From NCBI GenBank assembly GCA_028822375.1, contig JAPKDW010000012.1, forward strand, positions 1-36,011: a stretch of 36,011 nt of DNA, written 5' to 3'. Positions within the stretch are counted from its first letter, which is position 1, and every line of letters begins with the position of its first letter. The stretch comes from Opitutaceae bacterium (GTDB lineage: Bacteria; Verrucomicrobiota; Verrucomicrobiia; Opitutales; Opitutaceae). The translations under genes and the position numbers were made by a program. The notes beneath the pieces were generated by a model. That model had not been told where the DNA came from. It saw nothing but the letters and a program-made list of their open reading frames with translations, and did not search any database. This document shows positions 13,376 to 20,705 of this stretch, piece by piece.

Positions 13376-13437
13376 GACAATAATGCTAACTTTTGAGACA
13401 ATGATTAAGGCTTATCGATATGTTTTCGTGGCATAAT
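13376..13437 (+). promoter_or_regulatory. candidate AraC-type operator and promoter of xylA
   Basis: GACAATAAT at 13376-13384 and GACAATGAT at 13397-13405 form a direct repeat with a 21-bp period. A CATAAT -10-like hexamer lies at 13432-13437; the -35 slot (13409-13414) is poor and follows the proximal half-site by three bases. The same geometry occurs in front of the dhaK/dhaL operon. The regulator is probably the divergent cupin-AraC protein. Confidence 0.55.
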
Positions 13438-13536
13438 GACAGAGTCCAGGAAGGTCAGCGGATTTTTCCTCGTCCAAATTTCGATCGGGTGGAAGCCCTG
13501 CTATTCAATAAACCCTACAAAGAGAAAATAACTGCG

Positions 13537-14868
13537 ATGAATATTATCAAAGGCGACAAAGAATACTTCCCCGGAGTGGGACTAATCCAGTACGAAGGCC
13601 GAGATAGCGACAACCCGCTTGCATTCAAGTGGTACAATCCTGATCAGCAGATAGCTGGTAAATCGATGAAGGAGCTGTTTCGCTTTGCGATCGCTTACTG
13701 GCATAGCTTTTGCGGAACAGGCGGCGATCCATTTGGTCCCGGCACGAAGGAGTTTCCTTGGAACGAAGGTTCCGATGCAGTGAGTCGCGCGAAGGGCAAG
13801 ATGGATGCGGCTTTTGAATTCATCACTAAGATGGGAGCGCCGTATTATTGCTTCCACGACTTCGACTTGGTTGAAGAAGGATCGAGCTTCGCGGAGTCCG
13901 AATCGAATCTGAGGGCTATCGTCGAATTCGCGAAACAGAAGCAGGCTGCTTCTGGGGTTAAGCTGCTTTGGGGAACGGCCAACTTGTTCAGCAATCCTCG
14001 TTACATGAATGGTGCGTCGACGAATCCGGATTTCAATACGGTGGCTTATGCGGGAGCTCAGCTGAAGAACGCGATCGACGCGACGATCGAACTCGGCGGC
14101 GAAAACTACACATTCTGGGGTGGTCGCGAAGGATACATGTCCTTGCTTAACACGGACACGAAGCGTGAGAAGGAGCACTTTGCGCGTATGCTAACTATGG
14201 CTCGCGACTATGCTCGTTCACAGGGATTCAAGGGTCAGTTTTTCATCGAGCCAAAACCTGCGGAACCGTCCAAGCATCAATACGACTTCGACTGCGAAAC
14301 GGTAATCGGTTTCTTGAGACAGTACGATTTGCTGGAGGACTTCAGTCTCAATGTTGAGGTTAATCACGCTACATTGGCAGGGCATACTTTCGATCACGAA
14401 TTGCAGATGGCGGCCGACGCCGGATTGCTCGGCAGTATCGATGCGAACCGGGGAGACTATCAGAATGGTTGGGACACGGATCAGTTCCCGATGAACTTGA
14501 ACGAGCTGACTGAAGCGATGCTCGTGATTCTTAAAACCGGCGGATTGAAGGGCGGAGGTGTTAATTTCGATGCGAAGACGCGTCGTAATTCAACAGACCT
14601 AGAAGACCTGTTCATCGCTCACATTGCGGGCATGGATGCGTTTGCTCGCGCGTCGTTGATAGCCGAGAAGATTTTGAATGGTTCGAAGCTTCCGGGGCTT
14701 AAGACCGAACGCTACAGCAGTTTCGACGCGGGTAATGGAGCTAGCTTCGAGAAGGGAGAGCTGTCGCTCGAAGGGCTATATGCTATTGGTAGCGCCAACG
14801 GCGAGCCGAAGCAAATCAGTGGCAAGCAAGAACGTTACGAGCAGATCGTGAACGATTTTATCTTCTAG
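13537..14868 (+). CDS. xylA: xylose isomerase
   Basis: A 443-aa cytosolic xylose isomerase (xylose to xylulose), near the 440 aa of E. coli XylA. The active site is complete: H107 and D110 in YYCFHDFD, W and E in the [12 protein letters not shown] block, E237 and K239 in [30 protein letters not shown], and the second metal-site block [23 protein letters not shown] at 13537 ([13 protein letters not shown]) is chosen by family length; an in-frame start at 13420 would add 39 unrelated residues and lies upstream of the predicted -10. No xylulokinase follows; the next 445 bases are repeats. It is divergent from the cupin-AraC regulator. Confidence 0.95.
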   Translation: MNIIKGDKEYFPGVGLIQYEGRDSDNPLAFKWYNPDQQIAGKSMKELFRFAIAYWHSFCGTGGDPFGPGTKEFPWNEGSDAVSRAKGKMDAAFEFITKMGAPYYCFHDFDLVEEGSSFAESESNLRAIVEFAKQKQAASGVKLLWGTANLFSNPRYMNGASTNPDFNTVAYAGAQLKNAIDATIELGGENYTFWGGREGYMSLLNTDTKREKEHFARMLTMARDYARSQGFKGQFFIEPKPAEPSKHQYDFDCETVIGFLRQYDLLEDFSLNVEVNHATLAGHTFDHELQMAADAGLLGSIDANRGDYQNGWDTDQFPMNLNELTEAMLVILKTGGLKGGGVNFDAKTRRNSTDLEDLFIAHIAGMDAFARASLIAEKILNGSKLPGLKTERYSSFDAGNGASFEKGELSLEGLYAIGSANGEPKQISGKQERYEQIVNDFIF

Positions 14869-14963
14869 AGTTGCTCATTCGGCTATTACGGCCGATTGAC
14901 TGGATAATTTGCGCGAGACTTGGCTGATTGCCTGGTTTCGCTTTTTTGCATCTGAGGGAAATG

Positions 14964-14987
14964 GCCGCTCGGAGATCGGCCGCTACC
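14964..14987. repeat. dispersed 24-nt REP-like repeat, copy 3
   Basis: A 24-nt block (GCCGCTCGGAG...GGCCGCTACC) identical to 59-82 and to the reverse complement of 4764-4787. Identity with the copy at 4764 extends a few bases further (AATG before the block). It stands alone 95 bases after xylA. Confidence 0.85.
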
Positions 14988-15037
14988 TTTTGATTAGCTC
15001 GGGGCTTATCCAGGGATGCTTTATTGGTTGTCCGAAG

Positions 15038-15081
15038 CTCTAACCCTTAAAACTACAACGTTGTAATTTTAAGGGTTAGAG
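15038..15081. repeat. 44-nt near-perfect palindrome
   Basis: From CTCTAACCCTTAAAAC to its complement ATTTTAAGGGTTAGAG, 21 of 22 base pairs match and there is no loop (centre ACGT at 15058-15061 region). No T-run follows on either strand, so a standard terminator is unlikely. It abuts the MITE-like element at 15085. Confidence 0.85.
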
Positions 15082-15084
15082 AGT

Positions 15085-15255
15085 CTTAGAGACTGTTTAA
15101 TAAATCGAAGTTTGTCGCAGACCCCGACTCGGCGGCGGCTCTACTGCCTAATTGTAGGAGCGGGTTTACCCCGCGATAATGCGTGTCGATACCGCAAAGA
15201 CTAAAAATAGCGGGATAAACCCGCTCCTACACTGACTTATTTAACAGTCTCTAAG
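15085..15255. mobile_element. MITE-like element with terminal inverted repeats and an internal REP
   Basis: The ends CTTAGAGACTGTTTAATAAATC (15085-15106, given here in two parts: CTTAGAGACTG and TTTAATAAATC) and GACTTATTTAACAG plus TCTCTAAG (15234-15255) are inverted copies with one gap and one mismatch. Inside is a perfect 16-bp inverted repeat, TGTAGGAGCGGGTTTA at 15153-15168 and TAAACCCGCTCCTACA at 15216-15231. The element is 171 bp with no ORF, so it could only move with help in trans. Related ends occur at 16-37 and possibly 28403-28414. Confidence 0.72.
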
Positions 15256-15313
15256 GTTATTTGTGTTTTGAGGATTATCTCTATTTTCTCAGGCAATAAA
15301 TTTTAAGCAATAA

Positions 15314-15910
15314 ATGCTTGCCAGAGAAAAATTAGGATGTATCTCTGTTTTCATGTCTAGTGTGCTTTTGGAAGAGGCGGCGGGTCTGCCGATGTTCAAT
15401 TTCTCGATTTTGCGAGAGATTCGGAAGCGGGCGGAGATGACATTGAGCGACTTGTCGGAAGCGAGCGGGGTCTCGATTGCGGTGATCTCCAAGTTGGAGC
15501 GGAATCAGACGCAGGCGGAGGTTGAGACTTTGTTTAAGATTGGGCGCGTATTTGGAATGCGAGCGACGGACTTGCTAACCTTGGCGGAGGCGCCGCTTTC
15601 GAATCGTAAAGAAGCGGAGTTCTATGATGCGGACGGTTTTCTTTTTAGGGCAGTACGTTATGCGAATGCAAATTGCTTGTTGGGCGAAGCGCTCAAGGGT
15701 TCTAGCATTTCGAAGCCGGAGATTCACCACGACGATTACGAAATTTGCTGGGTATTGAAAGGCGTCTTACGGCTGACCTTGCCTCAGGAGACGCAGACTT
15801 TGTCGGTAGGGCAGAGTATCCAGTTCGACGCGATTCAGGAGCATAGCTATGAGGTGCTCGAGGACTGTCAGTTCATGATCGTTCACATTAGAAAAGATAA
15901 GAGATACTAG
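15314..15910 (+). CDS. XRE helix-turn-helix/cupin transcriptional regulator
   Basis: A 198-aa regulator with an N-terminal XRE domain (about residues 30-85: LREIRKRAEMTLSDLSEASGVSIAVISKLERNQTQAEVETLFKIGRVFGM) and a C-terminal cupin (about 130-195: ISKPEIHHDDYEICWVLKGVLRLTLPQETQTLSVGQSIQFDAIQEHSYEVLEDCQFMIVHI). The cupin probably binds the operon's inducer. Starts at 15314, 15353 (ATG, residue 14) and 15392 (ATG, residue 27) are all possible; none has a well-spaced Shine-Dalgarno. Its stop is six bases before the GH88 start, so it heads and probably controls the GH88-isomerase-Gfo-SDR operon. Confidence 0.87.
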   Translation: MLAREKLGCISVFMSSVLLEEAAGLPMFNFSILREIRKRAEMTLSDLSEASGVSIAVISKLERNQTQAEVETLFKIGRVFGMRATDLLTLAEAPLSNRKEAEFYDADGFLFRAVRYANANCLLGEALKGSSISKPEIHHDDYEICWVLKGVLRLTLPQETQTLSVGQSIQFDAIQEHSYEVLEDCQFMIVHIRKDKRY

Positions 15911-15916
15911 ATTTGC

Positions 15917-17296
15917 ATGAAAATTGACACTACGCTTTCACCTGAATCGTTAACAGGTCCTTTGGAACGCTTTTGGGAGCTTTCCGGGCAAAAAATCGAT
16001 CTGATTGAAAAGGAGTATGATACTTCTGATGGATCGCCGGTATTTACCATTGATGGGAAATATTCGACGCGCGGTTGGACGGAGTGGACCGAGGGGTTCG
16101 TCTATGGTTCGGCGTTTCTGCAGTTCGATGCGACTGGCGATGAGCGTTTTCTCGAGCTCGGGAAAAAACGGACCGTGGATCGGATGGCGACCCATGTTAG
16201 CCATATCGGCGTGCATGATCACGGCTTCAATAATTTAAGCTGCTATGGCAATTGGCTTCGATTGTTGAATGAAGGGAAAATCGAAGGTCCGCAGGCGGAG
16301 AAAGACTTTTGCGAGTTGGCGCTTAAGGTTTCGGGAGCCGTTCAGGCTAGCCGTTGGACAAACACTCACGACGGTGGCGGGTACATCTATTCGTTTAATG
16401 GGCCGCATAGTTTATTCGTGGATACGATTCGCAGTTGCCGAATCGTAATGGTCGCTCATGCATTGGGGCATGTTCTGATGGGCGAGAATGATTCGCCAAT
16501 CAGTTTGTTGGGCCGAGCTCTTGATCATATTAAGGCGACTGCCCAGTACAGTGTGTTTTACGGAGAAGGTCGTGACAAGTACGACGAATGGGGGCGGACG
16601 GCGCATGAGAGTGTTTTCAATACGAACGATGGCCGATATCGCTGCCCGAATGCTCAGCAAGGGTTTAGCGGATTCACTACTTGGACGCGCGGCTTGGCGT
16701 GGGCGATGGTTGGGTTTGCCGAAGAGCTGGAATTCCTGGAAACGCTTGAAGGTTCTGAATTCGATGCGTTTGGCGGTAAAGACGCGATTAAAGAAACGTG
16801 TCTTAAAGCAGCTCGAGCAACCTGTGATTGGTTTATCGAAAACACGCCTACCGATGGCGTTCCCTATTGGGATGGCGGGGCGCCGAATCTTCATCGTTTA
16901 GGCGATTGGAGAGAGCGTGTTTCCGATCCGTATAACGAATGGGAGCCGATTGATAGCACTGCTGCAGCTATCGGAGCGCAGGGTTTGCTTCGTTTAGGGC
17001 AGTATTTGGGAAGGGATACCGAAGACGGCGCGAAGTATTGGCAGGCGGGATTGACGAGTATGCGCTCATTGCTGGCGACGCCTTATTTGAGCGAAGCAAG
17101 CGATCACCAAGGATTACTCCTTCATTCGATTTACCATGAGCCTAATGGTTGGGACAATGTTCCAGCTGGGCAGAAAATCGCCTGTGGCGAGTCGAGCCAG
17201 TGGGGCGACTATCACATCCGCGAAGCTGCTTTGGGTTTGCAACGAATCATTAAAGGAGAGGCTCCGTACACGTTTTACGGGTGCCTGAGTAAATAG
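15917..17296 (+). CDS. GH88-family unsaturated glucuronyl hydrolase
   Basis: A 459-aa (alpha/alpha)6-barrel protein that should remove 4,5-unsaturated uronic acids from oligosaccharides made by polysaccharide lyases. Family marks: GWTEWTEGFVYG (53-64), HDHGF (100-104), FVDTIRS with the candidate catalytic D169 (matching the second active-site Asp of Bacillus UGL), TTWTRGLAWAMVGF, PYWDGGAPN, DSTAAAIGAQGLLRLG and the C-terminal GLLLHSIYHEP with CGESSQWGDYHIREAALGL. It has no signal peptide, so it acts in the cytosol on imported oligosaccharides. It is about 80 residues longer than Bacillus UGL (377 aa), mainly around 190-290. Product is 4-deoxy-5-keto-uronate, feeding the KDG pathway. Confidence 0.85.
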   Translation: MKIDTTLSPESLTGPLERFWELSGQKIDLIEKEYDTSDGSPVFTIDGKYSTRGWTEWTEGFVYGSAFLQFDATGDERFLELGKKRTVDRMATHVSHIGVHDHGFNNLSCYGNWLRLLNEGKIEGPQAEKDFCELALKVSGAVQASRWTNTHDGGGYIYSFNGPHSLFVDTIRSCRIVMVAHALGHVLMGENDSPISLLGRALDHIKATAQYSVFYGEGRDKYDEWGRTAHESVFNTNDGRYRCPNAQQGFSGFTTWTRGLAWAMVGFAEELEFLETLEGSEFDAFGGKDAIKETCLKAARATCDWFIENTPTDGVPYWDGGAPNLHRLGDWRERVSDPYNEWEPIDSTAAAIGAQGLLRLGQYLGRDTEDGAKYWQAGLTSMRSLLATPYLSEASDHQGLLLHSIYHEPNGWDNVPAGQKIACGESSQWGDYHIREAALGLQRIIKGEAPYTFYGCLSK

Positions 17297-17325
17297 ATTA
17301 ACTGTTTGATCGAGGAGTATTCAAT

Positions 17326-18150
17326 ATGTCCGATTTATCTAAACTGTGTATTCATAGCATAACGACTAAACCGTTGGGTTTACGCGAAGCGGCAGGCAAG
17401 TATGCGTCGGCGGGCGTGAGCGCCATTTCGGTTTGGCAGGACGCGGTGGCGGCCTATGGCGAAAACCACAAGGCGACTGGCGAGATGATCCGTAGCGAAG
17501 GAATTGACGTAGCGTGTTACGTTCGAGGAGGGTTCTTTACGGCTTTGGAAGGTTCGGGTCGCTTGAAGGCGATTGACGAGAATAAGCGGATTATCGATGA
17601 AGCGGCTGAAATTGGCGCTCCTTTGGTCGTGCTTGTTTGCGGGGCCACGCCGGGACAATCGCTTTTCGAGTCGCGCAAGCAGATTACGGAAGGCATTGCG
17701 GAATCGGTTAAGCACGCCGCTGCTGCTGGCATTAAGCTAGGGATAGAGCCGCTTCACCCAATGTATGCGGATAGTCGCAGCGCAGTGAATACGATGACTC
17801 AGGCGAATGCTATTTGCGATGAAGTCGGGCATCCGAATCTTGGAATAACGGTAGATGTTTTCCATACCTGGTGGGACGATCGGCTCGAAGCTGAATTGAA
17901 GATAGCCGGTGAGAAGAATCGGATTTTTTCTTTTCACATTTGCGATTGGAAGAACCTGCCAGAGGATATGCTCAATGATCGGGGCCTTATGGGCGAGGGC
18001 GTTATCGATATTCCGCAGATTCGAAAGTGGGTAAATGAATCAGGGTTTACTGGATACGAAGAAGTTGAGATATTTTCGAACCGTTATTGGGCCATGGATC
18101 AAGACGAGTATTTGGAGAAAATCAAAGAAGCGTATCTCGCGACAAAGTAA
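17326..18150 (+). CDS. TIM-barrel sugar phosphate isomerase/epimerase family protein
   Basis: A 274-aa AP-endonuclease-2-type TIM barrel (xylose isomerase-like). The metal-site residues are in place: E141 in GIEPLHP, D177 and H180 in TVDVFHTWWD, H204 in FSFHICDW, and E248 in YEEVEIFS. R67-G-G-F and the GEGVIDIPQIRKWV segment fit the family. A clear Shine-Dalgarno GAGGAG (17312-17317) is 8 bases before the ATG. It is the third gene of the operon. Its reaction is not known; given the absence of a KduI gene it is a candidate for isomerising the unsaturated-uronate product or a downstream keto-sugar. Confidence 0.85.
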   Translation: MSDLSKLCIHSITTKPLGLREAAGKYASAGVSAISVWQDAVAAYGENHKATGEMIRSEGIDVACYVRGGFFTALEGSGRLKAIDENKRIIDEAAEIGAPLVVLVCGATPGQSLFESRKQITEGIAESVKHAAAAGIKLGIEPLHPMYADSRSAVNTMTQANAICDEVGHPNLGITVDVFHTWWDDRLEAELKIAGEKNRIFSFHICDWKNLPEDMLNDRGLMGEGVIDIPQIRKWVNESGFTGYEEVEIFSNRYWAMDQDEYLEKIKEAYLATK

Positions 18151-18189
18151 TTTAATATAAGAACCTAAGCATTAGGAGAATAAAATATC

Positions 18190-19338
18190 ATGAAGACACA
18201 TAAGGTAGGCATTATTATGAACGGCGTCACTGGACGCATGGGTACGAATCAACACCTCTTACGCTCTATTGCGGCTATTATTAAAGAGGGCGGGGTTAAG
18301 GTGAACCCGACTGAAGTCATTATGCCTGATCCGATTTTGGTGGGTCGTAATGAGACGAAGCTCAAGCAGCTTTGCGAACAAAGCGGTGTTGAGAAATACA
18401 CTACGGATTTGGATAGCGTGATGAAAGATGATCGTTACCAAATCTATTTTGACTCGCAAACGACCTCTCGTCGCGCTCAGGGCGTAAAGGATGCAGCAGC
18501 GGCTGGTAAGCATGTTTATTGTGAAAAGCCGACCGCGATTGATGTTGAGACGGCGGTTGAGCTTTCGGATATTTGCAAGAAGGCGGGCGTGAAAAATGGC
18601 GTGGTGCAGGACAAACTTTGGCTTCCAGGTCTCGCTAAGCTTCAGCGGGTAATCGATTCGGGTGCCTTGGGGCGGATTTTCAGCGTGACGGGAGATTTTG
18701 GATACTGGGTATTCGAAGGCGATAGTATCCCGGCTCAGCGTCCTTCTTGGAATTACCGCAAGGAAGATGATGGTGGAATAATCATAGACATGGTTTGCCA
18801 TTGGCGCTATGTTCTTGCTAATCTCTTCGGTAAGATCGAATCGGTATCCTGTATTGGAGCGACTCACATACCTGAGCGTGTGGATGAGTACGGGAAGTCT
18901 TACAAAGCGACGGCTGATGATGCAGCCTACAGTACATTCCAGATTGAAGGAGGTATTGTAGCCCACATTAATTCAAACTGGTGCACTCGCCCACGTCGCG
19001 ACGATTTGTTCATGATGCAAGTCGATGGCACGAAGGGATCTGCGGTCGTGAGTTTGCGTGATTGCTGGATTCAGCCTTATAATGCGACTCCAAAACCAGT
19101 TTGGAATCCGGATATCCCACAGCCAATCGATTTTTACGAAGGTTGGCAGAAGATGCCCGAGCAGGAGAATTTCGATAACGCGTTCAAGGTGCAGTGGGAG
19201 CTTTTCCTTAAGCATATCGTTCTCGATGAGCCGTTCGCTTGGGATTTGCTTGAAGGCGCTCGTGGGGTGCAGCTAGCAGGGCTGGCCCTACAGTCATGGG
19301 CGGAGCGTCGTTGGGTCGATGTTCCTGAGTTGGGCTAA
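18190..19338 (+). CDS. Gfo/Idh/MocA-family oxidoreductase
   Basis: A 382-aa NAD(P)-dependent sugar oxidoreductase. The Rossmann start is GIIMNGVTGRMGTNQHL (7-23), with a long GVTGRMG turn rather than the usual GxGxxG. The family EKP signature is at E112-K113-P114 (VYCEKPTA), with the presumed catalytic lysine K113. GGIIIDMVCHW carries the D-x3-H pair of the second domain. Cytosolic, no Tat signal. AGGAG at 18174-18178 lies upstream of the ATG. It is fourth in the GH88 operon, and probably interconverts a hydroxyl and keto group on the released sugar together with the adjacent SDR and isomerase. Confidence 0.87.
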   Translation: MKTHKVGIIMNGVTGRMGTNQHLLRSIAAIIKEGGVKVNPTEVIMPDPILVGRNETKLKQLCEQSGVEKYTTDLDSVMKDDRYQIYFDSQTTSRRAQGVKDAAAAGKHVYCEKPTAIDVETAVELSDICKKAGVKNGVVQDKLWLPGLAKLQRVIDSGALGRIFSVTGDFGYWVFEGDSIPAQRPSWNYRKEDDGGIIIDMVCHWRYVLANLFGKIESVSCIGATHIPERVDEYGKSYKATADDAAYSTFQIEGGIVAHINSNWCTRPRRDDLFMMQVDGTKGSAVVSLRDCWIQPYNATPKPVWNPDIPQPIDFYEGWQKMPEQENFDNAFKVQWELFLKHIVLDEPFAWDLLEGARGVQLAGLALQSWAERRWVDVPELG

Positions 19339-19383
19339 TCTTAATTTGTAACGAATTATAAATACGAGCAGAGAAACTATCTC

Positions 19384-20166
19384 ATGAGTAAGAAAACCGT
19401 TTTAGTAACTGGAGGCTCTCGAGGCATTGGTTTTGGTATAGCTAAAGCCCTTGCGTCCGAGGGGTGGAATATCGTCATCAATGGTATGCGCCCCGAGGAG
19501 TCTGTCGCTGAGTCAATTGGCGAGCTGAAGGCTTTGGGCGCTGATGTGGCTTATGCTCGCGGCGATATTGGTTCGGCTGAAGGGCGTGAAGGTATTCTTT
19601 CAGTGGTTCGCTTGTTTACGGGCGGAGCGTTGAATTTGCTCGTCAATAACGCTGGCGTAGCACCGAAACAGCGTCTCGATATTTTGGAGACGACTGAGGA
19701 GAATTACGATTTCGTCTTAGATACGAACCTGAAAGGAGCCTTTTTCCTTTCTCAGGCAGTAGCTCGAGATATGGTCGAAGCCAAGCAAGCGGATCCATCG
19801 TTTAGTGGTGGAATCGTCAACGTTTCGTCGATCTCCGCAACGGTGGTGTCAACGAATCGAGGCGAATATTGCGTGGCTAAAGCGGGTTTGAGCATGGTTA
19901 CTCAATTGTTCGCTGCTCGTTTGGGCGAAGAGGGGATTCCGGTTTACGAGATACGTCCGGGCGTTACGAAAACGGATATGACGGCTTCGCCTGAAGTGAC
20001 GGCTAAGTATGATAAACTCATCGCGGAAGGTTTGTGCGTGACCCGTCGATGGGGATTTCCGGAAGATATCGGCAAAGCCGTGACATCATTGGCTCGTGGG
20101 GATTTTCCTTACTCCACAGGTCAAGTGATCATGGTTGATGGCGGATTGACGATTCCTCGGCTTTAG
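19384..20166 (+). CDS. short-chain dehydrogenase/reductase (FabG/KduD-like)
   Basis: A 260-aa classical SDR: TGGSRGIG at 9-16, LLVNNAGVAP, catalytic Ser in NVSSIS, Y-x3-K in GEYCVAK, and the C-terminal TGQVIMVDGG. Length and motifs fit both 3-oxoacyl-ACP reductases and sugar dehydrogenases such as KduD. Last gene of the GH88 operon, followed by a terminator at 20198-20229. The context supports a sugar role, for instance reducing the diketo intermediate to 2-keto-3-deoxygluconate; motifs alone do not decide. Confidence 0.87.
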   Translation: MSKKTVLVTGGSRGIGFGIAKALASEGWNIVINGMRPEESVAESIGELKALGADVAYARGDIGSAEGREGILSVVRLFTGGALNLLVNNAGVAPKQRLDILETTEENYDFVLDTNLKGAFFLSQAVARDMVEAKQADPSFSGGIVNVSSISATVVSTNRGEYCVAKAGLSMVTQLFAARLGEEGIPVYEIRPGVTKTDMTASPEVTAKYDKLIAEGLCVTRRWGFPEDIGKAVTSLARGDFPYSTGQVIMVDGGLTIPRL

Positions 20167-20197
20167 TTCGAGGCGCGTTTTGCCTAGAGAATTTATT

Positions 20198-20229
20198 CCT
20201 GCGCTCCTTTTTGAGGATGCAGGTTTTTT
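20198..20229 (+). terminator. terminator of the GH88-SDR operon
   Basis: CCTGC (20198-20202) plus TCC (20205-20207) pair with GGA (20215-20217) plus GCAGG (20219-20223), an imperfect stem followed by six T (20224-20229). It lies 32 bases after the SDR stop and just before the convergent 50-aa gene. Confidence 0.65.
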
Positions 20230-20233
20230 CGTC

Positions 20234-20386
20234 TTATCTAGGGTTCTTTGGAAGGTCGGGCTTCGGGCAATTACATCCGCTGTTGCAGTCGCCTGGCTTT
20301 TTCTTGAAGACGAATCGTTTTACAAGAAAGGCGATAGCGATAGCGATTATGCCGAGAATGACTAGGATTTCTAAATGTTGCTCCAT
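20234..20386 (-). CDS. FeoB-associated Cys-rich small membrane protein
   Basis: A 50-aa protein: one transmembrane helix (residues about 6-23, LEILVILGIIAIAIAFLV), a basic stretch KRFVFKKK, then a C-terminal cluster DCNSGCNCPKP with three cysteines. This is the pattern of the FeoB-associated Cys-rich membrane proteins (PF12669) that accompany FeoB in many bacteria. Here it lies upstream of feoA on the opposite strand rather than after feoB. ATG is at 20386-20384, TAA at 20236-20234. It probably helps ferrous iron uptake at the membrane. Divergent transcription with feoAB from the 71-base gap suggests shared iron control, but no Fur box was recognised. Confidence 0.8.
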   Translation of the reverse strand: MEQHLEILVILGIIAIAIAFLVKRFVFKKKPGDCNSGCNCPKPDLPKNPR

Positions 20387-20457
20387 GGATGAAACCAGTT
20401 GACTTTGCTTACGTTAAACTGAAACTCGGTCTCAACAAGCACAAAAGGAGACATGTT

Positions 20458-20691
20458 TTGAAAACTCTCAACGATCTAATTGCCGGACAAACTGCGAAAA
20501 TCGGTTCATACAAACCGACGCTTACTGCTGCCCGACGTCTTATGGAATTGGGTCTGATGCCAGGAGTGACGGTGCGATTTATCAAGTCAGCTCCTATGGG
20601 TGACCCCATTGCGTTGGATGTCGAGGGACGCCAGTTGAGTCTGCGCCGCGAGGATGCGGCTCAGATTTTTGTTCAACCGGTTTCGAATTAG
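20458..20691 (+). CDS. feoA: ferrous iron transport protein A
   Basis: A 77-aa SH3-like cytosolic protein that supports FeoB. Typical residues: LNDLIAGQTAKIG, RRLMELGLMPGVTVRFIKSAPMGDPIALDVEGRQLSLRREDAAQIFV. A TTG start at 20458 is chosen because AAAGGAG (20444-20450) sits 7 bases before it and the length then fits the family (about 75 aa); the frame is open upstream to an ATG at 20389, but the extra 23 residues have no family counterpart. It ends 14 bases before feoB. Confidence 0.9.
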   Translation: MKTLNDLIAGQTAKIGSYKPTLTAARRLMELGLMPGVTVRFIKSAPMGDPIALDVEGRQLSLRREDAAQIFVQPVSN

Positions 20692-20705
20692 CGACTTTTC
20701 GGTAC

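Noticed and set aside
13420-13536. N-terminal extension of xylose isomerase from the upstream in-frame ATG
   Set aside because: It would add 39 residues absent from the family and would start before the predicted -10 hexamer at 13432-13437.
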